A DNA stretch of 64,000 bases from Bradyrhizobium sp. (GCF_016213215.1 NZ_JACRAW010000097.1:1-64000); one strand, 5' to 3'. Numbered from the stretch's first letter, positions 45,128 through 54,408 are shown. A program made the numbers and translations. The notes: generated by a model from the sequence alone, not told the origin.

Positions 45128-46128
45128 ATCGACGCAAGCTGATCTCGGCCTCGCTGGGCCTGTGCTCGCTGGCCGCGACGGCCCGGCTCGCCGCCTGGGG
45201 CAAGCCGCTCATGGAGGATTCGAAGCCGCATACGCTCTCGGGCCGTGCGCTTGGCACGAAGGTATCACTGCTGGCGCTGCACGCCGACGCCGACAAGGCG
45301 CAGGCCGCGCTGGCCGAGGCGCTGGCCGAGGTGCAGGCCGTGGATGCGCTGCTGAGCCTGTATCGCGACGACAGCCAGCTCTCCATGCTCAATCGCGCCG
45401 GCGTGCTCGAAAGTCCCGACGCGCGGGTGCTGGATGTGTTGCGCTACGCCCAGGATCTATCCGGACGCACGCAGGGCGCTTTCGATGTGACGGTGCAGCC
45501 GCTGTGGCTTGCGTTTTCCAAGGCCAAGGAGCGTGGCGGCCTGCCTACGCCTGCGGCCCTGCGGGAGGCGCGCGCGCTGGTGGACTGGCGGCGGCTCACC
45601 GTGTCGGATGACGTGGTGCGGCTGCAGCTGCCCGGCATGGCGGTCACGCTCAACGGCGTCGCGCAGGGCTACGCCGCCGACCGCGCGCTGGCGGCGCTGC
45701 GCCGGCATGGCATCGCCCATGCGCTGATCGACGCCGGCGAGTTCGACACGCTGGGCCGCAAGCCAAATGGTGGCCCATGGGTGCTGGGCGTCCGCCACCC
45801 GCGCGACGTCGACGCGCCGGCGGCGCGGCTCGCCATGGACGGGCGGGCGCTCGCCACCTCGGGCGACTACGAGACCTTCTTCACGCCCGATTTCCGGCAC
45901 CACCACATCTTCGACCCGGCTGTCGGCGATTCGCCCACGGAACTCGCCAGCGCCACCGTGCTGGCGCGCACGGCCCTCGAGGCCGACGGACTGTCGACGG
46001 CCTTCATGGTGCTGGGCGCCGAGCGGTCGCTCGCGCTCGCCGCAATGCTGCCGGGCGTGGATGCGCTGCTGATCGGGAAGAACGGCGAATGCTGGCGGTC
46101 GCCCGGTCTGCCCGCGCTGACCGCCTGA
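45124..46128 (+). CDS. apbE: ApbE flavin transferase
   Basis: This 334-residue protein has a signal-like N-terminus (RRKLISASLGLCSLAATA). The family motifs are ALGTKVSL, the LNGVAQGYAADRA segment and DPAVGDSPTELASATV near the end. It transfers FMN from FAD to the threonine of SGAT sites in RnfD and RnfG. The overlap with the previous gene and its place at the end of the operon fit that job. Confidence 0.93.
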   Translation: MNRRKLISASLGLCSLAATARLAAWGKPLMEDSKPHTLSGRALGTKVSLLALHADADKAQAALAEALAEVQAVDALLSLYRDDSQLSMLNRAGVLESPDARVLDVLRYAQDLSGRTQGAFDVTVQPLWLAFSKAKERGGLPTPAALREARALVDWRRLTVSDDVVRLQLPGMAVTLNGVAQGYAADRALAALRRHGIAHALIDAGEFDTLGRKPNGGPWVLGVRHPRDVDAPAARLAMDGRALATSGDYETFFTPDFRHHHIFDPAVGDSPTELASATVLARTALEADGLSTAFMVLGAERSLALAAMLPGVDALLIGKNGECWRSPGLPALTA

Positions 46129-46266
46129 GCCGCGCGCGCTGCGCCGCCTTCTGAAGAGATTTGCTCTCCAGCAGAAACCTTTGTCCGCGCCTGTCTTGAC
46201 CAGCGAGGTCGCGGTCGAATGGGCGAGTCACCATGAATCCCAGGACCAGTGAATGGCATTGGGACT

Positions 46267-46512
46267 TCAGCTTTTGCGCGTAAGGTCGGAAGTTCCCGCC
46301 GAGGAGATCAGCGCAACCTTGTTCTTGGCCTCGACCAGTGTCTTGGCCTCGAGGGCTACCGATGAATTGCCGACGTTGGAGATGACGTCGACGCCCGACT
46401 CGTCGAACCAGCGGCGAATGATCGAAAGGTCAACATCGGCCTTGTTCTGGTGATCAGCAACGAGAATCTCGATCTTGATATCCGGATCCTCCGCCACGAA
46501 TTCCTCGACCAT
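46267..46512 (-). pseudogene. Fragment of a branched-chain amino acid/urea-type ABC binding protein
   Basis: The frame encodes 81 residues with VEEFVAEDPDIKIEILVADHQNKADV (read in parts), RRWFDESGVDVI and LISSAGTSDLT. This is the N-terminal third of a Peripla_BP_6 binding protein. The start region with the signal peptide and the whole C-terminal two-thirds are missing. It ends in a stop at the edge of the Rnf module. Confidence 0.6.
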
Positions 46513-46533
46513 ATGGTTGGACGAAGATGGTCT

Positions 46534-46794
46534 TCACCTGAGATCGCGCAGCTTGAACCCCAGCAAGGCGCCCACGAGGGTCACCGCTACGATGTTGGCG
46601 AAAATGATGACGAAGTCCCCTCGGAGCGCGCCGTACAGGATCCAGAGCGCAAGACCCGCGCCAAGGATCGCGAGCATCTTGAGCGACAGGTCTTGCGTAG
46701 CTCCACGCGGATAGGCCTTGCGGACCTGGGGGATATACGAGAGCGACGTGAGCGCTGCCGCGGCGATACCGATCAGATAAACCAGGTTCTGCAT
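46534..46794 (-). CDS. SemiSWEET-type sugar transporter
   Basis: The 86-residue protein has three helices and the half-SWEET motif TSLSYIPQVRKAYPRGATQD (20 residues), with the conserved Pro-Gln pair. It ends LLGFKLRDLR. SemiSWEETs dimerise to carry sugars across the membrane. It stands alone and its substrate is unknown. The ATG is at 46794, with no strong ribosome-binding site visible. Confidence 0.85.
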   Translation of the reverse strand: MQNLVYLIGIAAAALTSLSYIPQVRKAYPRGATQDLSLKMLAILGAGLALWILYGALRGDFVIIFANIVAVTLVGALLGFKLRDLR

Positions 46795-47113
46795 GCCGCA
46801 CGCGTCACGGTGTTATCGCTGTTGATCAAGAGCGTGCCCTCGCCGGGGAAATTGATGTGCACAGTCTTCATTGTGTGGAGCTTTGTTCCGCATCATTTCG
46901 CCTCCTTGTCTCGCATCAACGCGACAAACGCGCCGCGGTTGCTGGGTTGCGCACCCCACGCACGTGCCGTCCGCACGTTCCGATCCGGACCCCGGATCGC
47001 ATCGCCATTAACGCGCGCAGGAACGTACGCTCCAGGTTCCGGTTATCCTGCGAACCGGCTCTCATGAAAATCGGCAATGCGGCTCGTTGAGCTTGCATCA
47101 TTGAGGCTCAGCA
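46795..47113. other. Gap with no recognisable gene
   Basis: This 319-base stretch separates the divergent SemiSWEET and hydrolase genes, so it should hold both promoters. Short frames are present but none has a family resemblance. Confidence 0.45.
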
Positions 47114-48052
47114 ATGACCACCGCTCAAACCATCTTCATCATCATCGTTCTGGTGCCTATCCTTCTGGTCATCGGCAATGTCGTTTTCTCCATGGTGGCG
47201 GAACGAAGGAACCCCCCTGTCGGCAGCTTCATGGAGTGCGACGGCGTACGGCTCCATTACTTGGAGCGTGGCGATCCCGCCGCTCCTTGCGTCGTCCTGT
47301 TCCATGGTAACGGATCCATGATCCAGGATTTCTTGATCAGCGGGCTTGTCGACCTTCTTGCCAGTCGCAATCGTGTTCTCTGTTTCGACCGGCCCGGCTT
47401 CGGATACAGCCAACGGCCCCGATTGCGCATCTGGACTGCAACGGCCCAAGGGGATCTCTTCGTGAAGGCGCTCAATCAACTTGGTGTGCGCGATCCTGTC
47501 GTGCTGGGCCATTCATGGGGTGCGCTCGTCGCTATCGCCTTGAGTTTGCGAACCGATTATCCGGTCCGCGGACTTGTGCTTGTGTCCGGATACTATTTCC
47601 CGACCAGACGTTGGGACGTGTGGATGATGTCGGGTCCAGCCATACCAATACTGGGCGATGTCATGCGTTACACCGTTGCCCCCATCATCTCATGGGCCAT
47701 CTTGCCGGGAGCGCTTCGCAAAATTTTTGCACCCCGTCCTGTTCCGCAAGAGTTCAAGAATGAATTTCCAACTTCCCTGACGCTAAGGCCCAAACAGTTG
47801 AGAGCGGCTGCAGAGGAAAGTGCGCTGCTCATTCCAACCGCAGCACAATTCCAATCGTCTTATGCAAAGATCGGCTGTCCAACGCGTATCTTTCACGGAA
47901 CAGCAGACCAGGTGATCGAGCCCGAGCAGGCGCGGGATCTACAGCAGGCGCTGCTCCGCTCCGACCTGCGCCTCGTTAAAGATGCCGGGCATATGGTGAC
48001 TTACGCAGACACTGCCGCTATTGCGCAGGCTGTCCATTGGGCAGGTGTGTAA
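47114..48052 (+). CDS. Alpha/beta hydrolase with membrane anchor
   Basis: This 312-residue protein has an N-terminal helix (TIFIIIVLVPILLVIGNVVF, 20 residues). The alpha/beta hydrolase fold follows, with an HGNGS oxyanion segment, nucleophile Ser in LGHSWGA, acid in GTADQVI and His in DAGHMVT. The substrate cannot be told from sequence. It has no obvious link to its neighbours. It converges on gmaS. Confidence 0.85.
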   Translation: MTTAQTIFIIIVLVPILLVIGNVVFSMVAERRNPPVGSFMECDGVRLHYLERGDPAAPCVVLFHGNGSMIQDFLISGLVDLLASRNRVLCFDRPGFGYSQRPRLRIWTATAQGDLFVKALNQLGVRDPVVLGHSWGALVAIALSLRTDYPVRGLVLVSGYYFPTRRWDVWMMSGPAIPILGDVMRYTVAPIISWAILPGALRKIFAPRPVPQEFKNEFPTSLTLRPKQLRAAAEESALLIPTAAQFQSSYAKIGCPTRIFHGTADQVIEPEQARDLQQALLRSDLRLVKDAGHMVTYADTAAIAQAVHWAGV

Positions 48053-48152
48053 TTGCGGCTTGGTCCACACGAGCCATCCTGCACCTGACGCCCGCGCAAG
48101 CCGATGGCGGAAAACAGGCGAACTCGTGCGAGGCCTCCAGCTCAGGGGGATG

Positions 48153-48176
48153 AAGTGAGCGGCAGTCCGCTCACTT
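48153..48176. terminator. 10-bp perfect hairpin between convergent genes
   Basis: AAGTGAGCGG (48153-48162) pairs with CCGCTCACTT (48167-48176) across a 4-base loop. It lies 100 bases after the hydrolase stop and 32 bases beyond the gmaS stop, so it could end transcripts from both sides. No long T-run follows on either strand. Confidence 0.55.
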
Positions 48177-48207
48177 GCCCTGATGGACAAGATGGAGATG
48201 CGGTAGT

Positions 48208-49515
48208 CTAGATGTCGAGAGTGGTCGCGTGCTCCCAAGGCGTGAACTGGGCGCAGAAGGAATCCCACTCGCCATGCTTGAGGTTCAGGTAAGCGGTCGA
48301 GAATTCCCGACCCAGGGCTTCCATGAGGACTTCGTCGCTCTCATACGCACGCAGCGCATCGAGGAGATTGAGCGGCAGGCGAGGGGCGTTCTTCACCAGA
48401 TGCCCGTCCTTGTACATGTCGATGTCATAGTGCGGCCCCGGATCGGCCTTGCTCTTCAGACCGCTCAACCCGGCCGCGATGACGACCGCCTGCAACAGAT
48501 AGGGATTGACCGCACCGTCAGGGAGGCGAAGCTCGAAACGGCCGGGCCCCGGCACGCGGACCATGTGAGTCCGGTTGTTGCCCGTCCAGGTGACCGTATT
48601 CGGCGCCCAGGTCGCCCCTGACAGGGTCCGCGGCGCGTTGATGCGCTTGTACGAGTTCACGGTTGGATTGGTGATGGCGGCGAGCGCCGATGCGTGCTTG
48701 ATGATGCCGCCGAGGAAGAATTTCCCCTGGTTGGACAGGCCGAATTCGGCCTTGTCGTCCGCGAAGGCGTTGGTGCGGCCGTCGAGGTCCCAGACCGAAA
48801 CGTGGCAGTGGCAGCCGTTTCCGGTCAGGCCCTTGAACGGCTTGGGCATGAACGTCGCGCGCAGACCATGCTTTTCGGCGATCGACTTCACCATGAACTT
48901 GAAGAACGAATGCTTGTCGGCGGTCGCCAGCGCATCGTCGTACTCCCAGTTCATCTCGAACTGGCCGTTCGCATCCTCGTGGTCGTTCTGATAAGGCTTC
49001 CAGCCGAGAGCCAGCATGGCGTCGCAGATCTCGGAGATCACGTCGTAGCGCCGCATCAGCGCCTGCTGGTCGTAGCAGGGCTTCTCCGCGGCGTCATAAA
49101 CGTCGGAAATCGCGCCGCCGTCGGCATTGAGCAGGAAGAATTCCGCCTCCACGCCCGTCTTGACGCGCAGGCCCATCGACTTGGCCGTGGCGACGAGCTT
49201 CTTGAGAACCACGCGGGGGGCTTGCCCGATCGACGTACCCTCCATCATGCAATCGGCGGGGACCCATGCGACGTCGGGTTTCCACGGCAGTTTGATGATC
49301 GAACTGGCATCGGGCATGGCGAAGAGATCGGGATGCGCCGGGGTCATGTCCAGCCAGGTTGCGAAGCCGGCGAATCCGGCGCCGTCCCGCTGCATGTCCG
49401 AAATGGCGGCCCCCGGAACCAGCTTGGCGCGCTGTGCGCCAAACAGGTCCGTGTAGCTGATCATGAAATACTTGATGCCGTTATCTGCAGCGTACCTTGA
49501 AAGGTCGGTTGCCAT
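48208..49515 (-). CDS. gmaS: Gamma-glutamylmethylamide synthetase (GlnT-like)
   Basis: The 435-residue protein belongs to the type III/GlnT branch of glutamine synthetases. Catalytic segments include GVEAEFFLL, the NGQFEMNWEY motif, GNGCHCHVS and NRTHMVRVPG. With mgsABC next to it and mgdABCD divergent, it most likely joins methylamine to glutamate using ATP, giving gamma-glutamylmethylamide. GlnT of rhizobia with glxBCD is a close alternative name. The last gene of the minus-strand set, it lies 80 bases after mgsC. Confidence 0.85.
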   Translation of the reverse strand: MATDLSRYAADNGIKYFMISYTDLFGAQRAKLVPGAAISDMQRDGAGFAGFATWLDMTPAHPDLFAMPDASSIIKLPWKPDVAWVPADCMMEGTSIGQAPRVVLKKLVATAKSMGLRVKTGVEAEFFLLNADGGAISDVYDAAEKPCYDQQALMRRYDVISEICDAMLALGWKPYQNDHEDANGQFEMNWEYDDALATADKHSFFKFMVKSIAEKHGLRATFMPKPFKGLTGNGCHCHVSVWDLDGRTNAFADDKAEFGLSNQGKFFLGGIIKHASALAAITNPTVNSYKRINAPRTLSGATWAPNTVTWTGNNRTHMVRVPGPGRFELRLPDGAVNPYLLQAVVIAAGLSGLKSKADPGPHYDIDMYKDGHLVKNAPRLPLNLLDALRAYESDEVLMEALGREFSTAYLNLKHGEWDSFCAQFTPWEHATTLDI

Positions 49516-49594
49516 ATCATCCCCGTTCCATTGATACAGTGGCTTTTCCCGGCTTCTTCAACGCTGCGCCGATCTCGGTATTTTCGAGGTCACC

Positions 49595-50923
49595 TCAGAA
49601 GGTCCCTTTGCCCGGAAACCAGCTCGTGCCCGCGAGCGGCACCTGTGCCATCGCAGCCGCTTCGAGCGTCAGCGCGCACAAATCCTCAGGTTCTAGATTG
49701 TGGACATGGCTCTTGCCATTGGCTCGCGCGATCGTCTGCGCTTCCAGAGTCATGACCGCCAGATAGTTCGCCAGCCGCCGGCCCGCGGTGACGGGGTCAA
49801 GACGCTTGGCGAGCTCGGGCTCCTGCGTGGTGATGCCCGCGGGATCCTTGCCCTCGTGCCAGTCGTCGTAGGCGCCCGCCGTGGTGCCGAGCTTGCGGTA
49901 GTCGCCCTCCCAGCGAGGGTCGTTGTCGCCGATGGCAACGAGCGCCGCGGTTCCGATCGAGACCGCGTCCGCGCCGAGCGCCAACGCCTTGGCGACATCG
50001 GCGCCCGAGCGGATTCCACCCGAGATGATCAGCTGCACCTTGCGATGCATGCCAAGGTCCTGCAGCGCCTGCACGGCCGGGCGGATGCACGCCAGCGTCG
50101 GCTGGCCGACGTGCTCGATGAAGACTTCCTGGGTTGCCGCCGTGCCGCCCTGCATGCCGTCGACGACGATGACATCAGCGCCCGCCTTCACCGCCAGCGC
50201 CGTGTCGTAATAGGGCCGGGCGCCGCCCACCTTGACGTAGATCGGCTTTTCCCAGTCGGTGATTTCGCGCAGCTCGAGAATCTTGATCTCGAGATCGTCC
50301 GGTCCGGTCCAGTCGGGATGACGGCAGGCGGAGCGCTGGTCGATGCCCTTGGGCAGCGTGCGCATGTCGGCGACACGGTCCGAGATCTTCTGTCCGAGCA
50401 GCATGCCGCCGCCACCGGGCTTGGCGCCCTGTCCGATGACGATCTCGATCGCGTCGGCGCGACGCAGGTCGCGGGGATTCATGCCATAACGAGAGGGCAG
50501 GTACTGATACACGAGCGTCTGGCTGTGAACCCGCTCTTCGGGGGTCATGCCGCCGTCGCCGGTCGTGGTCGAGGTGCCGGCAATCGTTGCGCCGCGGCCA
50601 AGAGCTTCCTTGGCCGGCGCCGACAGCGAGCCGAAGCTCATGCCGGCGATCGTGATCGGGATTTTCAGCTTGATCGGCTTCTTGGCGAAGCGTGTGCCCA
50701 AGACCACGTTGGTGTCGCACCTCTCGCGGTAGCCCTCGAGCGGATAGCGCGACATCGAGGCGCCGAGAAAGAGCAGGTCATCGAAATGCGGGACCTTGCG
50801 CTTGGTGCCGCCGCCCCGGATATCGTAGATCCCGGTGGCTGCGGCGCGCCGGATCTCGGCGAGCGTCGCGTCATCGAAGGTTGCGGACTTGCGCGGAGGG
50901 GTGGGCGGATTGACGTAGCTCAT
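49595..50923 (-). CDS. mgsC: N-methylglutamate synthase subunit C (FMN glutamate-synthase domain)
   Basis: This 442-residue protein corresponds to the FMN/FeS domain of glutamate synthase. Segments TIAGMSFGSLSAPAKEALG and GTSTTTGDGGM are part of the FMN/2-oxoglutarate site, and KPGGGGMLLGQK is a typical loop. Subunits MgsABC together convert gamma-glutamylmethylamide to N-methylglutamate. The gene follows mgsB by 12 bases. Rhizobial homologues are called GlxD. Confidence 0.87.
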   Translation of the reverse strand: MSYVNPPTPPRKSATFDDATLAEIRRAAATGIYDIRGGGTKRKVPHFDDLLFLGASMSRYPLEGYRERCDTNVVLGTRFAKKPIKLKIPITIAGMSFGSLSAPAKEALGRGATIAGTSTTTGDGGMTPEERVHSQTLVYQYLPSRYGMNPRDLRRADAIEIVIGQGAKPGGGGMLLGQKISDRVADMRTLPKGIDQRSACRHPDWTGPDDLEIKILELREITDWEKPIYVKVGGARPYYDTALAVKAGADVIVVDGMQGGTAATQEVFIEHVGQPTLACIRPAVQALQDLGMHRKVQLIISGGIRSGADVAKALALGADAVSIGTAALVAIGDNDPRWEGDYRKLGTTAGAYDDWHEGKDPAGITTQEPELAKRLDPVTAGRRLANYLAVMTLEAQTIARANGKSHVHNLEPEDLCALTLEAAAMAQVPLAGTSWFPGKGTF

Positions 50924-50935
50924 GAGTGGTCGCCC

Positions 50936-51622
50936 TCAGTACGCGTCGGCATTGTCGACGTGGAAATTGTACAGTCTGCGTGCCGACCCGTAGCGCTTGA
51001 ACTCGGCCGGGGAGACGCCGGTAACGCCTGCGCGGCGCAGCAGGTCCGCGACGATCTCGTGATGCTCGGGGCGCATCTCCTTTTCGATGCAGTCGGATCC
51101 GAGGCTCTTCACATGACCACGCACGAACAGGCGTGCCTCGTAGATCGAGTCGCCCAGTGCGTCTCCGGCATTACCGAGCACGACCAGGTTGCCGGCCTGC
51201 GCCATAAAAGCCGACATGTGGCCGATGTTGCCCTGGACGACGATATCGATGCCCTTCATCGATATGCCGCAGCGCGAGGAGGCGTTGCCGCGGATCACGA
51301 GCAGGCCACCCCGACCGGTCGCGCCGGCGTACTGGCTGGCATCGCCTTCGACGACGACCGTTCCCGACATCATGTTCTCGGCAACGCCAGGGCCCGCCGA
51401 CCCATGGATGACGACGTCGGCTCCGTCGTTCATGCCGGCGCAGTAGTATCCAACGGAGCCCTTGATATCGACAGTGAGGTGAGCCGCAATTCCGACAGCG
51501 ACCGCATGATGGCCGCGCGGATTGAGAACATCGAAATGGATATCGTTGCTGCCTTCCTCCACGCGGTGCAGGGCACCGTTCAAGTCCCTTAAGGAGGTAG
51601 TCGATAGGTCGAAGTTCGGCAT
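50936..51622 (-). CDS. mgsB: N-methylglutamate synthase subunit B (GXGXG domain)
   Basis: The 228-residue protein is a stand-alone GXGXG beta-helix domain like the C-terminal part of glutamate synthase. Repeats such as GSVGYYCAGMNDGADVVIHG (20 residues) and ATGRGGLLVIRGNAS are visible. It is a structural partner of MgsA and MgsC, equivalent to GlxC. It lies between mgsA and mgsC with short spacers. Confidence 0.87.
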   Translation of the reverse strand: MPNFDLSTTSLRDLNGALHRVEEGSNDIHFDVLNPRGHHAVAVGIAAHLTVDIKGSVGYYCAGMNDGADVVIHGSAGPGVAENMMSGTVVVEGDASQYAGATGRGGLLVIRGNASSRCGISMKGIDIVVQGNIGHMSAFMAQAGNLVVLGNAGDALGDSIYEARLFVRGHVKSLGSDCIEKEMRPEHHEIVADLLRRAGVTGVSPAEFKRYGSARRLYNFHVDNADAY

Positions 51623-51663
51623 TGCGCGTCAGTTCCCGACAAGAATGGGTGAGGGCGAGGACA

Positions 51664-52566
51664 TCAAGCGGCTCCGGCGCGGTCCCAGAAGTAGACCGTG
51701 GCCGGCTCGGGCTCCCAGACCCGCGCGCGGTCGATGTCGGGGAGGCCGACCAGGGCGCGATATTCCGAGCCAAAGGCGACGTAGCTGTCGGTCTCCGCCA
51801 TGACGGCCGGTTTGCAGGCGATAGGGTCGCGCAGCACGCCAAAGCCGGACTTCGTGCCGACGACAAAGGTGAAGAAGCCGTCGAGGTCGTTCAGCGCGCT
51901 GGTCAGCGCCTCGCGGAGATTCTTGCCTTTGGCCATCTCAGCCGTGAGATAGGCTGCGGCGACCTCGGTGTCGTTCTCAGTCTCGAACACCATCTTCTCG
52001 CGCACGAGTTCACGGCGCAGGTTGTTGTGGTTGGAGAGAGATCCGTTATGGACGAGGCACTGGTCGGGACCGGTGGAGAACGGATGCGCGCCGAGCGTCG
52101 TGACAGCGGACTCCGTCGCCATCCTGGTATGGCCGATGCCGTGGGTCCCCGACATTTTGCGGATGTCGAAGCGGTTGACGACTTCCTTGGGAAGCCCGAC
52201 CTCCTTGTAGATCTCGATGCTCTCGCCGGCGCTCATGACGCGCACGTGCGGATGGCGCGAAGCCAGCAGCGCCCGCACCGTCGCGACGTCCGCGGTGGTG
52301 TCGATCACCGCGTGCGTGTCTTTCACTTCGACGGACGCCCTGATTCCGGCCTCGGCGAGATCGCTCGTAAGCAGGCGAAGGTCGTGCTCGGGATCCGGTG
52401 ACTGGACCGTGACCTTGAGGTGCCCCTGGGTCGGCTTGCCGTAGATCGCAATCCCAGCCGAGTCGGGACCCCGATCCGACATGGTGACCAGCATGTCCGA
52501 GAGCAGGCCCCCGAGTTTGGGCTCGAGTTTCGGGTCCTTCAGAAACAGTCCGACAATGCCGCACAC
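51664..52566 (-). CDS. mgsA: N-methylglutamate synthase subunit A (class II glutaminase domain)
   Basis: This is an Ntn-type amidotransferase of 300 residues. I place the start at GTG 52566, so the protein begins Met-Cys-Gly-Ile-Val-Gly and the nucleophile is Cys2, as the mechanism requires. GGAG lies 9-12 bases before it. The longer frame from 52620 would bury the cysteine at position 20. RGPDSAGIAIYG and GIGHTRMATES follow the family pattern. It starts the mgsABC-gmaS unit. Confidence 0.88.
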   Translation of the reverse strand: MCGIVGLFLKDPKLEPKLGGLLSDMLVTMSDRGPDSAGIAIYGKPTQGHLKVTVQSPDPEHDLRLLTSDLAEAGIRASVEVKDTHAVIDTTADVATVRALLASRHPHVRVMSAGESIEIYKEVGLPKEVVNRFDIRKMSGTHGIGHTRMATESAVTTLGAHPFSTGPDQCLVHNGSLSNHNNLRRELVREKMVFETENDTEVAAAYLTAEMAKGKNLREALTSALNDLDGFFTFVVGTKSGFGVLRDPIACKPAVMAETDSYVAFGSEYRALVGLPDIDRARVWEPEPATVYFWDRAGAA

Positions 52567-52878
52567 GGCGATGCTCTCCGCACTTGGTTCGCGGGAAACA
52601 CTAAGTGGAGCCTCGGCCAAAAATCAATCAAGGAGAATAAAAGTTTCCTAAGAGGAAAGATTTCTGAACCAGATGGCCCTGCCAGCGCGAGTTCCCGCAA
52701 CTGAGGCGCCCTTGTTGCAGAGGGTGCCAGGTCGACATTGGCCGAAGCAAGATCCGTTCCTTTGGTCGCGCAGAGGCAGGTTCTTGTCTCTTTCGGCAAA
52801 GAAGCTGTACCGCCGCCAGCGCACGCTCGATGGCCTGCATGGCCGGGTGCGGGCCATAGGCTAGGACGGGATCGACGC
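52567..52878. promoter_or_regulatory. Divergent mgs / mgd control region
   Basis: This 312-base gap between mgsA and mgdA holds the inverted repeat TTTCCT (52644-52649) and AGGAAA (52653-52658) on the mgs side. On the mgd side is TCTTT-N4-AAAGA (52790-52803), which opens a segment of about 67 bases (52780-52846). That segment is repeated with variation upstream of purU at 59727-59793. No gene is seen. Confidence 0.6.
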
Positions 52879-54132
52879 ATGACGCGCTTTTCACTGCTTG
52901 CCCTCGCGAGAGAGGCGCTGGGCGGACATCGCGGTTGGCAGCCGCACTGGCGCGATGCGACGCCGCGGGACTTCTATGAGGTGGTCATCGTCGGAGGCGG
53001 TGGCCATGGGCTGGCCACGGCGTACTACCTGGCGAAGGAGTTCGGAATTACCAACGTTGCCGTGCTCGAGAAGGGATGGATCGGCAACGGCAACGTCGGC
53101 CGCAACACGACCATTATCCGCTCGAACTACCTGCTGCCGGGAAATGTGCCTTTCTACGAGCTGTCGATGAAGCTGTGGGAAGGTCTCGAGCAGGACTTCA
53201 ATTATAACGCGATGGTCAGTCAGCGCGGCGTGCTGAACCTTTTTCACTCCGATCCGCAGCGGGACGCCTACGCAAGGCGTGGCAACTCCATGCGCCTGCA
53301 TGGCGTCGACGCCGAACTACTCGACCGTGACGGCGTCCGGGCGATTGCGCCGTTCCTCAACTTTGATGATGCACGCTTTCCCATTCAGGGAGGTCTGCTG
53401 CAACCGCGCGGCGGGACTGCGCGACACGATGCCGTGGCATGGGGATATAGCCGCGGCGCTTCGCTCCGCGGCGTCGACATCATCCAGAATTGCGAGGTCA
53501 CCGGCTTAGATGTCGTCCAGGGGCGTGTCATCGGGGTCCAGACGAGCCGCGGGCCGATCCGCGCGGGGAAGGTGGCGATGGCTGTCGCGGGCTCGACCTC
53601 GCGGGTCGCGAAGATGGCCGGGCTTACGCTTCCGATCGAGAGTCACGTCATCCAGGCTTTTGTGTCTGAGGGCATCAAGCCCTTGATCCCCGGCGTGATC
53701 ACCTTCGGCGCCGGTCATTTCTACATCAGTCAATCGGACAAGGGTGGGCTCGTCTTCGGCGGCGACGTTGACGGCTACAACACCTACGCGCAGCGGGGAA
53801 ACCTGCCGGTTGTCGAGGACGTGTGCGAAGGCGGCATGGCCCTGATGCCGATGATCGGGCGCGTTCGGGTGCTGCGCAATTGGGGCGGCCTCCTGGACAT
53901 GTCCATGGACGGCTCGCCGATCATCGATCGCAGCCCGATCGACGGCCTCTATCTCAACTGCGGCTGGTGCTACGGCGGCTTCAAGGCGACACCCGGCTCG
54001 GGGTTCTGCTTCGCGCATCTGATCGCGAAGGATGCGCCGCATCCGGTAGCGGCCGCCTATCGCCTGGATCGTTATGCGACCGGTGCGCTGATCGACGAAA
54101 AGGGCGTGGGTGCCCATCCTAACCTGCACTGA
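52879..54132 (+). CDS. mgdA: N-methylglutamate dehydrogenase subunit A (sarcosine oxidase beta-like)
   Basis: This 417-residue flavoprotein has the FAD motif VIVGGGGHGLATAYYLAKE near residue 36 and the RNTTIIRSNY segment where sarcosine oxidase beta binds FMN. Towards the end it has the NCGWCYGGFKATPGSG segment. With MgdB, MgdC and MgdD it oxidises N-methylglutamate to glutamate plus a C1 unit as methylene-tetrahydrofolate or formaldehyde. The ATG at 52879 starts the mgdABCD operon. Sarcosine oxidase is the alternative name by homology. Confidence 0.87.
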   Translation: MTRFSLLALAREALGGHRGWQPHWRDATPRDFYEVVIVGGGGHGLATAYYLAKEFGITNVAVLEKGWIGNGNVGRNTTIIRSNYLLPGNVPFYELSMKLWEGLEQDFNYNAMVSQRGVLNLFHSDPQRDAYARRGNSMRLHGVDAELLDRDGVRAIAPFLNFDDARFPIQGGLLQPRGGTARHDAVAWGYSRGASLRGVDIIQNCEVTGLDVVQGRVIGVQTSRGPIRAGKVAMAVAGSTSRVAKMAGLTLPIESHVIQAFVSEGIKPLIPGVITFGAGHFYISQSDKGGLVFGGDVDGYNTYAQRGNLPVVEDVCEGGMALMPMIGRVRVLRNWGGLLDMSMDGSPIIDRSPIDGLYLNCGWCYGGFKATPGSGFCFAHLIAKDAPHPVAAAYRLDRYATGALIDEKGVGAHPNLH

Positions 54133-54141
54133 GGCGATCCC

Positions 54142-54408
54142 ATGCGTATCCCGTGCCCCTATTGCGGCTCGCGAGACCTCTCCGAATTCGTTTACCACGG
54201 CGACGCCGCGCCGAAGCGCCCCGATCCCGCGGCGGAGAACGCATCGGAGCTGTTCTACACTTACGTATATCTGCGCGAGAACCCGGCCGGGCCGCTACGC
54301 GAGCTATGGTATCACGCCAGCGGATGCCGGTCCTGGCTGATCGTGACCCGCGACACGCGCACGCATGACATTGCAGGTGCCGTACTCGCGATGGAGAGCG
54401 CATCATGA
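54142..54408 (+). CDS. mgdB: N-methylglutamate dehydrogenase subunit B (sarcosine oxidase delta-like)
   Basis: This 88-residue zinc-binding small subunit begins MRIPCPYCGSRDLSEF and has a late GCRSW that can supply further ligands. It matches SoxD in length and motif. It lies 9 bases after mgdA and overlaps mgdC by four bases. Confidence 0.9.
   Translation: MRIPCPYCGSRDLSEFVYHGDAAPKRPDPAAENASELFYTYVYLRENPAGPLRELWYHASGCRSWLIVTRDTRTHDIAGAVLAMESAS

Noticed and set aside
49700..51592. Plus-strand frame of 630 codons opposite mgsC and mgsB
   Set aside because: It is a shadow of recognised glutamate synthase-like genes.
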